Source: Chara braunii
Lineage: Eukaryota; Streptophyta; Charophyceae; Charales; Characeae
NCBI GenBank assembly: GCA_003427395.1
Contig: BFEA01000011.1
Coordinates: forward strand, 4,811,603 to 4,836,695
Length of the DNA stretch: 25,093 nt
Reading direction: 5' to 3'
A program made the position numbers and the translations under genes. This document shows, in pieces, positions 10,204-18,409 of this stretch (the stretch's first letter is position 1; every line of letters begins with the position of its first letter). The notes under the pieces were generated by a model. That model was not told where the DNA came from. It searched no databases and saw nothing but the letters and a program-made list of their open reading frames with translations.

Positions 10204-10267
10204 TCACGTAACCGTGGCCAAATTAAAATTTTATTTAATTAAGTCTTATTTTCATGATCAAATTTAC

Positions 10268-11008
10268 TTAAACCACCAGTACCTCCGCCAGTATTGGGAA
10301 ATTACGATGTCTTGGCCAGTAACCGAACTTTTCGGGGGTGGGACACAGGGTCGGCAATGTGTCATAAATCTGAATTTTATAGTGTCGCGAGTGAACGAAA
10401 AAAGGAGAAAAAAAATGCTTTCTCTATTGCAATGATATCGAGCTGGTTAGTCAAGGAGGCCGTGCTCACAATCTTCCTCTACATAATGCACCTTACAGGT
10501 AAGGCGGTCACATTTTGAATGTTACTGTTTTCTTTTTTTTTTGGTCGTGTGTTTCTTATGAGTCCCCTGTTCGTGAATTGCTCAAGTTGTCCATGATCTG
10601 CTCAAGCTGTGTTTTGTCAAAGGATTGTAAGACTCATCAAACTGACACTTAGGGGAATGTATCCAACCATTTTCACGGTCGGATCCATGCGCCCATTATT
10701 TTTCCATTTTATTCTCTTTTTGGAATCTGGCAACCTGGCCACGGGGCTGAGATGCCCTCATTGAGGGCACACTCACACTACCACATCCAAAAATGTATAC
10801 AACTACAATCACGGCCAAAGCTTTGTTTCGTTTTTTTTTTTTTTTTCTGAGGTTCACGAACGCAATTTTTCTTCTTCTTTTTTGTTTTTTTTTGTTCTTT
10901 CCGTGAGAGTACCAGAAAGAAAATGGAGTGGTACCCAGGCTCGGCAAACTCGGAGCGCAGTGAAATTAAGGATCGACAAAAACAGGCTCCGAGGTACTGG
11001 TGGTTTAA
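10268..11008. repeat. 18-bp perfect inverted pair bracketing 705 bp
   Basis: TTAAACCACCAGTACCTC at 10268-10285 recurs as its exact reverse complement at 10991-11008. The AT-rich sequence outside each arm is loosely similar too. The enclosed DNA holds T-rich runs (10825-10846, 10865-10895) and no recognised gene. This could be the terminal repeats of a short element or two copies of a dispersed repeat in opposite orientation. Confidence 0.7.
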
Positions 11009-12129
11009 TTTTAAAAAATGGATATTTAATAAATTAATATTAATTTTTTTTTAATTTAATTTTTTTCGGGGGGGAAATTTGTTCTCTTGATTGAGTGTCA
11101 AGGCCAAGGTTATGGCAGAAGGGATTGTCTGCGCACTTGCTTGCCTCCCTCCATTTTTCCCACCCCTACCTTCTCTCCCCTCCTTGGTGATACAGACTTC
11201 AGCCTCTGGCCACGTCAGCATTGGGTAATCGTCAGCAAGACACGTCAGCATTGGGTCATCGTCAGCAAGACACGTCAGCATCAACGAGGTGTCGAGCGTA
11301 TCAGTCCGGCACCACACAAGGCAGCGCGGGACCCTTTCGGCCGCGTCACGCAGGAGTTGGTCTAAATCCTCGTCGCGAGTATACATGGAGTTTCCTCAAG
11401 CCGCTCCGGCCGAGTGCGCCAGCCATACCTCCCGCGAGCCCCTACGACAGGATAGGGCCTACCCGAGGCATGATTTACCTCCATCTTACGGGAGCTGTCA
11501 CTTCCCTTCGGTGGGCGTATCCCCGCCGAGCTACTAGCCCACAGTACGGAAGCTAATTAGTTGCAGTCGCAGAGGTGGACAAGCTGAGGGCGTTTCTCGT
11601 TCGCCGTAGCATAGGGGGTACGCGCGGTATTACACCTTTATCGGACCCACACGCGGACCGACATCTTGGGGGGGCTGAAGTCCCAAGCGCGACCCGTCGT
11701 CGGTCGACTAGGAAGCACCACGCGTACACCACTATAAGAACATAAAAATCAAAATACGCACGCATACGCATACATATACAAAACGGCAGCGAACAAACAA
11801 AGCGACAACACTCTTAGTCCCTTAGTAGTCATCCCATAACTCTCCAATTCGGAAATCGGGTAGGCATCGCACGCGAGATTTAGTATAAAACCGCGTGGAC
11901 GCAGGGCTAACTCATATCGGCTCGCAATGCAAGCGTACGCAAGCAGTCGCCATGATGACGTACTATGTAGTACCCATACTCATGCGGTCCTCGTTAATCT
12001 CGAGGGTCGCGTTCGACACTCAAGTGTCGGCGGACACCCGCCTTGAGGGACTGATCTCTCGACGCTTGACAGCCGCCAAGTGCGGTTGAGAACCACACCC
12101 TCTTCTGCACACTGCGGAGAGTGGGTGCT
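11009..12129. other. Unassigned stretch; overlapping open frames of unknown status
   Basis: 11009-11075 is AT-rich and ends in a T7-C-G7 junction. Plus-strand frames at 11221-11556 (111 codons) and 11289-11537 (82 codons) overlap with no recognised domain; the former reads through the 30-bp tandem repeat. A TATA-like GTATAAAA lies at 11883-11890, but no gene can be attached to it. 11750-11800 is A-rich with ACGCATACGCATACATATAC. Confidence 0.35.
11211..11282 (+). repeat. 30-bp tandem repeat, 2.4 copies
   Basis: Units 11211-11240 and 11241-11270 begin CACGTCAGCATTGGGT and end ATCGTCAGCAAGA, differing at one base. A third partial copy (CACGTCAGCATC) runs to 11282. The 30-bp length keeps any reading frame, which explains the repeated decapeptides in the frames crossing it. 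Confidence 0.95.
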
Positions 12130-12298
12130 ACACAGGTGCCTACCTGTGGTGACAATCGTCTCTTATGGCCCTGGAGACCAGCTCCTTCACCTAGGGCCTG
12201 AAGAGAAATCAAGGGGTTTGATTTGATGGTTGTCACGGACTACAACGTCCAACCATAGAAACTCTAAACAGCAAAGGATAAAAGGGGATCTCCCTTTT
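12130..12298. repeat. Cluster of four hairpin-forming inverted repeats
   Basis: CACAGGT (12131-12137) pairs with ACCTGTG (12142-12148). GGCCCT (12167-12172) and AGGGCC (12193-12198) enclose GGAG/CTCC (12173-12176, 12182-12185). ATGGTT (12226-12231) and AACCAT (12251-12256) enclose GGAC/GTCC (12237-12240, 12247-12250). AAAAGGG (12280-12286) pairs with CCCTTTT (12292-12298). Four stems in 170 bp, two of them nested, is denser than I would expect by chance. This is the upstream end of a hairpin-rich zone that continues to 14713. Confidence 0.75.
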
Positions 12299-12778
12299 CT
12301 CTCAAAAACATAATATGTTTAACCCTTACACACGATCACAGTAGGCCGCGTGAAAACACCTAAGACATATGTATTCATATATATATAAAGGGTTATAAAT
12401 ATGTGACGATCACTTCTCACAATCACAGAGGGACTCCTCTCAGCCATATATATGTATATGATTGCAGGCAGTCAAATCCAAGGTCCGAACCACCAAACAT
12501 ACCCGCAATCACATCAAAGAGTCAACCAAAAGTCCATGCACTACACGGGGTCAACTTCAACCATTCCCTGCACTCATACCCCTTGTTTTAGCCATGCAAG
12601 CCTCACTCTTGTACAATTCCTCTAAATAAAATACTCAGTAATTTTCTTTAAATGACAATTCAAATAAAGTCCGGGCGAAAACACAACAAAACAGTTCAAA
12701 TCACAAGGCTAAAGCCTTTAGGTTGAGTGGCAGGGGTGGATTGGAGTTGAATCGTAAACCGACGAATCGGCAACCGAC
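12299..12778. other. AT-rich spacer in the hairpin zone; no gene recognised
   Basis: 12366-12400 is rich in TATA-type words (ATATATATATAAAG) and 12446-12460 repeats ATATAT. An open frame at 12403-12591 has no recognised motif. A small CCGA-CGAA-TCGG hairpin sits near 12759-12770. Nothing else was identified. Confidence 0.4.
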
Positions 12779-12861
12779 CTGTTATCAGTGATAACAGAAG
12801 GTGATCCTTGTAGGATCAAGCTGAATCTAGTCCTGATTTCAAATCAGACGTCCAATAGGAC
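12779..12861. repeat. Four consecutive hairpins
   Basis: CTGTTATCA-G-TGATAACAG (12779-12797) is a perfect 9-bp inverted repeat. TGATCCT-TGT-AGGATCA (12802-12818) has a 7-bp stem. CTGATTT-C-AAATCAG (12833-12847) has a 7-bp stem. GTCC-AATA-GGAC (12850-12861) has a 4-bp stem. They follow one another within 83 bp and lie just before the 123-bp tandem array. Confidence 0.85.
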
Positions 12862-13000
12862 CTGTAACACAAAACATGTCAATCCCCAAACTAATCTATA
12901 AGTCCAAATCGAGAGTAATCTCCATATCATGATTTCACCAAGGATCATTCGACTTAACTAATCATGAGTCTACCCCTAAGTCAGTGCCTAATGAAAAGGT

Positions 13001-13700
13001 AGATCTTTGGCAGAATCTCCTCTATGCAGAGCGGATCGCCAGAATTGTCACCTGTCGAATATAATTTATCTCCTTTTGACTTAGAAAATTTCGGCATCGC
13101 TTCCCGTAGGACAAGTGTCTTTCCAAAATTTATATAAGCTCAAATATAAACACAGAAATACTCTCTAACTCAATAAAAGTCAAATTTTGTCCAACTCCCT
13201 GAATTAGTAAAAATTTGGGCAGCACTCCTTTTAGTAACGGGAGACTTTCCAGATTTAAACTAGGTTAGATTCGAACCCAAAATGCAAGTTTAAGTTCACT
13301 AAAACAAAATTTAACTAACTCCTTGGTTTTGTAGAAATTTTGGCATCATTCCCTCTAGAAAGGTGTTATTCCAAAATTTATACAAAGCTAAGTTCAGAAT
13401 TTGAAGATAACTTCGACTCCCCAAAGTCCAATTTTGTCTAACTTCCTGATTTAGTAAAAATTTGAACAACATTCCCCTTAGAAAAGGGGACTTCCCAGAT
13501 TTGTACTTAGTCATATACAAAATTTAGACAAGTTGAACTTTGAAAAGTCAAAATTTGACTAACTCATTGGATTTGCAAAAATTTTGGCAGCGCTTCCCAT
13601 AGAGAAAGTGGCTTACCAAGATTTATACAAACCCAAGTATAATAAATGATCCCAGAAAATGTAAAAATCGACCTAAGTAAAAATAAACTTAGCCCAGAAA
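13001..13700 (+). repeat. ~123-bp tandem array; each unit holds a hairpin
   Basis: Hairpin cores lie at 13001-13048, 13085-13131, 13209-13256, 13335-13379, 13456-13502 and 13577-13624. From the second onward the period is 121-125 bp. Each core has the form AAATTTTGG...TTCCC.TAG.AAAG...CCAAAATTT. In the core at 13335-13379 the outer arms AAATTTTGG and CCAAAATTT are a perfect 9-bp pair. At 13473-13490 an inner stem TCCCC-TTAGAAAA-GGGGA is perfect. Between cores a second conserved block of the type GTCAAATTTTGTCTAACTCC recurs (near 13181, 13305, 13426, 13548). The units are strongly diverged, so the array is old. No coding frame is shared by the units. Confidence 0.75.
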
Positions 13701-13910
13701 ATGCAGGAATTGAAACTAACTCCTATGGCTCTAACATGTGGCCAGCAACTAAGGCAATTACCTATCAAACTGAAAATCAGACTAAGTAGTCGGTCAAACC
13801 ACAAAGGTAAGTACTCTCACCAACCCAAGTCAATCTTCACAACCAATAGTTCATAGTCTTTCTATGATTTATCCTTTTATACCCAGCTTACATAGGGAAT
13901 CGAGTTAGGT

Positions 13911-14713
13911 CATTCGTCTTAGAAACAATGTCAACTCTTTGCCTTAGTTATACACGAACAAATTCCACAACTACTTCTCTCTTCATTGGGCATGTGACCT
14001 AGCCATTCGTCTTAGAAATAATGCTTAGTCGCCTTGATCTGTTTAAATAACTAAGTTGTATATACTTCTTTGAACTTAATCTTCAAAGTGGGCATAAGAC
14101 TGAGTCATTCGTCTTGTAAACAATGCTAAGTTGACTCAAGTTACCTTCACTTATAGCTCTTAGTTCTACTCTCTTAATTTGTCATAAGGTTATAGTCAGA
14201 CCATTTGTCTTATAAACAATGTCTGACTAGCCTGGTTTTCATAAATATATATAAAGCATTATAGAAAATCATATTCCTTCGTTCATATTATAATCTTATG
14301 ACCTCAGATTTAAACTATTCGTCTTAGAAACAATATCTAGTATTTTGGTCTGACCCTACCTCGGAATAAAACAATCCAAAAGAGTTTAGCCATTCATCTT
14401 AGAAACAATGATCAACCCTCTTTTCTCAGCACTCAGAAAAACAAAGTATCCTGGGTCAAGACCCAAAGACTGTTTAGAAACCACCCAAAAATAAACACCG
14501 ACCAGACCATTCATCTTAGAAACAATGTCTGGTCCTCAAAGTTTGCACAGTAAATACCCCATAGAAACAACAACCAGATCATTCATCTTAGAAACAATGT
14601 CTGGTTAAATTAAATAAACATAGCGACCAAGCCATTCGTTTTGGAAACAATGTTTGACCCTTCAGAAAACAAAATAAAACACAACCATCAGGTCATTCGT
14701 CTTAGAAACAATG
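13911..14713 (+). repeat. Ten-copy array of a 20-bp core with complementary flanks
   Basis: The core CATTCRTCTTAGAAACAATG, with few changes, occurs at 13911, 14004, 14106, 14202, 14316, 14391, 14508, 14580, 14633 and 14694 (start positions). Spacing is irregular, 53 to 117 bp. The flanks are complementary in most copies but differ between copies: TAGTCAGAC/GTCTGACTA around 14202, GACCAGAC/GTCTGGTC around 14508, AACCAGA/TCTGGTT around 14580, TCAGG/CCTGA around 14694 and GAGTT/AACTC around 13911. Other copies pair less well. Intervening DNA in the first copies shares a CATAAG/CTTATG-like word. No open frame runs through the array. The array is not recognised as any known element. Confidence 0.85.
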
Positions 14714-14715
14714 CC

Positions 14716-15880
14716 TGACCCTATAAAACCTGTTCAAGCACAAACAACACTGTCTTCCTCTCAACCTTCCCCTTGATGCAACCCCTTTTCACAATTTGCT
14801 TTCAGACAATCAACAAAAACTGAAATCGAATTTGTGCATGCATTCTTTTACTTAATCTGGTTCATGTCCTGAAAGTCAAACCCAAGTCAAAGATAGGGAG
14901 CGTACAGTATACTCAGTCAAACATAGCAAGATGTACAGGTAGGGGTTATAATTGGGTTTATAAAGGGGAAACAATGGTTACCTCTTAGTTCCCTGCCTCC
15001 AGAACTCCTCTTGAGTTCCGGCAGAGCTTCCGCAATCGGTGGGGCGAACCTCCCATAGGGGCCTTGGCATGGATTACTGGTTGCAATCCTGCCTGCCGCC
15101 TTCCTCTCAGAACAAAACTAAACTTAGAGTAAGAAGGATAGAAAGAGATAGGTTGAGACTCTCAGATCCAAGAGAGGTGCACTCAGACTCGCTGGAGAGG
15201 GCCTTGTTATCTTCCAGCGCCTGAGGGCCCCGCAATGGTAGACAAACAACAACAGGTTGGTCAACAAAGTCAAACAGCTGAAGTTACACCACTGACGACC
15301 TCCTAGTTTGCAACAGTAACCTCCTCAACACCCTTCCATTATCTCAATAGCGACCCCCTTCTCGAGGCTTGACCGTTGCTATCCAACCTAGAAGACTGTA
15401 TTGACATCACACATGCCCTTCATGCTCAACTTGAATGCGAGCACAACGGCCCGAAGCGGCTATGGCAACGAAATACTGCAACGGAGAGCATGATGGAGGG
15501 CACAACAAAAACAGAATATGACGCAGTTCCACTAACCACCGGGCCACACAGCAGAATGACAACCACTCCCATACACCATACCAGGCCTTCAATCTGAAGC
15601 TCAACCCTTTCCCTTTGTTTCCTAGCAACAACTCTAATTTCTACGGCAGTACCGTCCAGAATCCCAACACCAATAGCTATGCTTCGTAGCTGTAGCCGGA
15701 CACACAGTGAAACGTCCCCCTTGGCAACCACAGTAAAGCGTCCAACAAGAAAGCCCCGTATTGCACAACAGGCAAGGGCTCAGTGGCGGCACCGCAAAAG
15801 GCTTAGACAACCACGTAGCATCCTGCGTCCTCCTTCCTCTTCTCAGCCTGAGATCGAGCCTTCTCCTAGAACCCACTGGC
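14716..15880. other. Unassigned stretch after the hairpin array
   Basis: A last small hairpin, GAACTC-CTCTT-GAGTTC, lies at 15002-15018. Open frames at 15376-15597 (73 codons, plus), 15426-15731 (101 codons, minus) and 15634-15876 (minus) overlap one another and match nothing I know. No RNA gene or transposon end was seen. Confidence 0.35.
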
Positions 15881-15883
15881 TAT

Positions 15884-16762
15884 AGGTAAGTTTTCAATCA
15901 TGGCTAGCCTCATGCTACTTTCATCAGTAGAATGAGCATAAGCAAAATGAGTGTCCCACTCGAACACACCGGCCCGCTCAGCAACTAGTGATGGCGCGAT
16001 AGCGAGCTGTTTATCAACAGCACAGCGCCACACCCTATGTCTGCCACCGCCAATGTTGCCTGTCAGAAGTGCAACCACGCTGGGGGGACTACTCTCTTCG
16101 ATATGACGAGCTTCATTAGAAAAATCTTCCGCGAGAGCACGGGAATGAACTCAGATAGCCACCGCGTGCCTCCGCTCGAACCCCCGCAACCAAATAGGTA
16201 AGTCTCCAACCTACGCAACTCGGTTCAGTCCACTTCCGCCAGCAGGATGAGCAAAATCGAATGAATCTCCTGCTAGAATGCGGAGACATGCATCCTCTCC
16301 CATCCCGCTTAGCACAGCGAGCGTCCGCCCGTTATCACGATCAAGCACGCTCTAGCGATGCGTACAGGTGGTTGGAATGACCGCGATCAGCTACCATCTT
16401 TGTTTCGATGCAAGTGGGTGGCCGCGACTTCTCTTTCTCCCTAGCCCGTTTCCTTCTTCCGCGATCTTCCTTCAAGAAGACTAGCAGTGCTCCAACTAAT
16501 CGGTAAGTATCCTATCCGTACAACTCGCCTCATGCTACTCTTGTCAACAGGGTAGGCAATTTTGGACGAATCTTCCACCAGAACACAGAAAGATTCACTA
16601 CCGATTCATAGCCGGAGTACACAGTGAAAAACAAAGAGACTGCTTGCATCGACGAGATAAGTATCACACCGTCCGCCACGCAGTCTCTAACTCGTGGCTG
16701 ATTTCTTGCTACTACCGCGATCGAATGAACAAAAGTCAAATGAATCTTATGCTGAACCCGGG
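15884..16762 (+). repeat. Four diverged repeats that start with a GGTAAGT box
   Basis: Units begin at 15884 (AGGTAAGT), 16196 (AGGTAAGT), 16501 (CGGTAAGT) and, weaker, about 16658 (GATAAGTATC). The first two intervals are 312 and 305 bp; the last is about 156. After the box the units share an ordered series: an ACGCAACTCG-like word, CTCATGCTACTTTC, GTCAGCAGGATGAGC and AAAATCGAATGAATCTCC. The box matches the plant 5' splice-site consensus, but the conservation extends well beyond it, so repeat ancestry is the simpler explanation. Confidence 0.5.
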
Positions 16763-17299
16763 GAGGTACATTGCCAAACTCCAAAGTCGCCCTCTCTTTG
16801 CACGCAGCACCTCACTTACTAACTCCTATTCTACACTACTAACACCAAATCTAACACAGCCAAACGATTCGCCGTGCCCTGAAACCCCCGAAATGTGCTC
16901 CTCCTCAGTCATTTTAGTCAAGAATCGAGCGGGATAGTACGTCTCTCTCCCGCCGTACTCACTTCTCGATGTCTCCGCGCGGCCCTTTCTCCCTTCTACC
17001 CTTATTCCCACTAACTATGGTCCTAATCTAACTACAAATTCTAACTCGCCCATCCTACAAAGCTCGGACTCGGCATCTAGCTCGCCCGAATCCGTTGGGG
17101 ATTGAGTGCGTTATGTGCTTTTTCACCCCGTCGGCTCCCTCCCCCTTCGTCGTCTTCGTCCTCACCTTACTCCTCGTCTTTCTCTCCTCCATGTTGTCGT
17201 CAACCTAGACCAGCGCACTGCGACCGAAATAGCGCACCGCGATCGGACCATGTGAAAGCTAAGCCAGATCGAAAAAGTCAGGGAAGACAAACAAACCAC
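16763..17299. other. Unassigned stretch with pyrimidine-rich tract
   Basis: 17120-17205 is rich in TCC and CTT on the plus strand, which produces a Ser/Pro-rich open frame of low complexity. The open frame at 16644-16937 and the minus-strand frame at 16826-17011 show no recognised domain. Confidence 0.35.
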
Positions 17300-17311
17300 A
17301 AAAAAAAAAAA
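17300..17311 (-). terminator. Pol III-type T run after the U6-like sequence
   Basis: Twelve consecutive T on the minus strand lie directly after the U6-like segment, about where a U6 transcript would end. Poly-T tracts are common in this window, so its functional meaning is uncertain. Confidence 0.45.
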
Positions 17312-17413
17312 GGAGAAAGGCTACTATGCTCGATATACATGCATCAGCCTTGCGCCGGGGTCATGCTAATCTCCTCTGTATCATTCCAATTTTTACGGAT
17401 GTCCCGAAGGACT
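17312..17413 (-). ncRNA. U6: U6 snRNA-like sequence, probably a pseudogene
   Basis: Read on the minus strand, the sequence starts GTCCTTCGGGACATCC, the 5' stem-loop of spliceosomal U6. It continues with AAAATTGGAATGATACAGAG and GAGATTAGCATGACCCC, then GGCGCAAGG. The ACAGAG box is present with A to G at the following base, and the AGC triad is intact. The 3' part (GCTGATGCATGTATATCGAG) is recognisable but changed relative to canonical U6. A run of 12 T on the minus strand (17300-17311) follows, like a Pol III terminator. Upstream on the minus strand (17414-17500) there is no TATA box and no plant-type upstream sequence element. U6 normally pairs with U2 and U4 in the spliceosome. I judge this a diverged or retroposed copy rather than a working gene. 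Confidence 0.8.
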
Positions 17414-17867
17414 TGCCTGCAATAGCGCCTCGCGCCCCTCTGAGGCCCGAGCCGCTCCAGGTACCTCGAAACATTTGGCCTTACTCACCAAGTGCTATCA
17501 TCAGGGCCCAAATGTAGGCCTTCATTCCAACAGTTCATAAGTGTACCTATGGAGCTAGGCCGTTGTGTCAGCAATTGGTCTCGCACCAGACCCCGACCCC
17601 GATTTAAAAGGAGAAAACAAAATAACCATAAAACTAAAATAGGACCTACCAGCGCTCCCTTGGTCCTGCGGAGTGGGCCTGCGATCGAACTCCCCCACAA
17701 AACAAAGGGGGGTAGTCCCGCGGGATCCTCAACCTCTTAGCTTTTCCAACCCTCCATTGCTCCTGCGCCGTTGCCCGCTGGCCTCGATCCTCGCACCTCC
17801 GTGTCGTAAGTCCAATGTCGTAACCTATAGGGCTAAGCCCAAGCCTGAGACTAACGTGCGCAGACTC

Positions 17868-17877
17868 CTATATAAAG
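17868..17877 (+). promoter_or_regulatory. TATA-like box, possible retroelement promoter
   Basis: CTATATAAAG is embedded in GC-rich sequence about 530 bp upstream of the proposed gag start. A TATA box at this distance would suit a 5' LTR promoter, but no LTR boundaries were identified. Confidence 0.3.
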
Positions 17878-18258
17878 CGGTGCAGCACGATCCTCGGGGT
17901 CAAGAAAGTGGCCTGGGCCTCATCTCCTCCTACAACCAAGCGCACGGCCGCCAACTGCGCCACAGCGCCCACGCGCGCCCTCCCACACGCCAAACCTACC
18001 GCCGGTCAAGCGTGCCTGACAAAGCCCAAGCCTTTTAATCCCTTGCCTAATTGGTAATAAAAATCAAGTCGTTCGGCTATGCCAGCTTCACAATCAAATA
18101 CAAAGGAAGGAATCACATGCGCACCTTAAAACTGCGCGCCCACTCACTCTTTTTAGTCGAACAATCCTTAGTCTGCGTACGGACGACCATCGCGTTCGGC
18201 GCCGATACTCCAAAATTTTCCAAATTAATCAAACTTTCTGTTACTTGCAAAAAACAGG

Positions 18259-18284
18259 GCGGATACCCTTGTCAGGGTATTCGC
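18259..18284 (+). other. Leader hairpin
   Basis: GCGGATACCCT (18259-18269) pairs with AGGGTATTCGC (18274-18284) across a TGTC loop: eleven pairs, one of them G-U if read as RNA. It lies about 125 bp before the proposed gag start and could belong to the retroelement leader. Confidence 0.6.
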
Positions 18285-18409
18285 ACCGACAGCGGAGCCA
18301 GAAGTGCTAGATGCGCCGCAATCAACGACTTGCTGAGTGCGGATCCAAGGGACCTAAGCCCTAACAGGGACCCAAGACACCTCGGATCCCGCGAAAACGA
18401 CTCACGACC

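Larger units (their letters stand above)
9426..10245. mobile_element. Candidate decayed non-autonomous DNA element with GC-rich subterminal palindromes
   Basis: The left edge, read inward, is CTTTAATTAAATATTTATTT then TTTGCCA and a GTTGCCGGCGTTCGGG block. The right edge, read inward from 10245 on the minus strand, is CTTAATTAAATAAAATTTTA then TTTGGCCA and a GTTACGTGACCGAACGTTCGGG-type block. The order of words is the same but alignment needs gaps. Both ends then carry CGAACG-rich hairpins (9468-9493, 9514-9538, 10161-10203). The inside is AT-rich and non-coding. This is the architecture of a MITE-like or other non-autonomous TIR element. No target-site duplication was confirmed, so the limits and the call are tentative. 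Confidence 0.35.
17414..18409. other. Unassigned stretch upstream of the retroelement; possible leader or LTR
   Basis: An LTR and primer-binding site would be expected here before gag, but I could match neither a repeat of the downstream flank nor a convincing tRNA-complementary site. Open frames at 17673-18038 (121 codons) and 18051-18413 (120 codons) have no recognised motif. A stable hairpin lies at 18259-18284 and a TATA-like box at 17868-17877. Confidence 0.4.

Noticed and set aside
11221-11556. 111-codon protein gene
   Set aside because: Its first part is a 30-bp tandem repeat and the rest matches no family; an overlapping frame is equally open.
13258-13285. tRNA T-arm-like GGGTTCGAATC on the minus strand
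   Set aside because: The flanking bases do not form a T-stem, and no A box, anticodon arm or acceptor stem is found.
13911-14713. CRISPR-like array of short direct repeats
   Set aside because: Spacing is irregular (33-97 bp between cores), the intervening DNA is partly related between copies, there are no cas genes and the setting is a eukaryotic genome.
17102-17517. Two plus-strand frames of 107 and 63 codons
   Set aside because: They are built from a pyrimidine tract and the antisense of the U6-like sequence.
17414-18409. 5' LTR and tRNA-Met primer-binding site
   Set aside because: No TGGTATCAGAGC-like site and no match to the sequence after 23984 could be found by eye; TGGTAATAA at 18051 is too weak.
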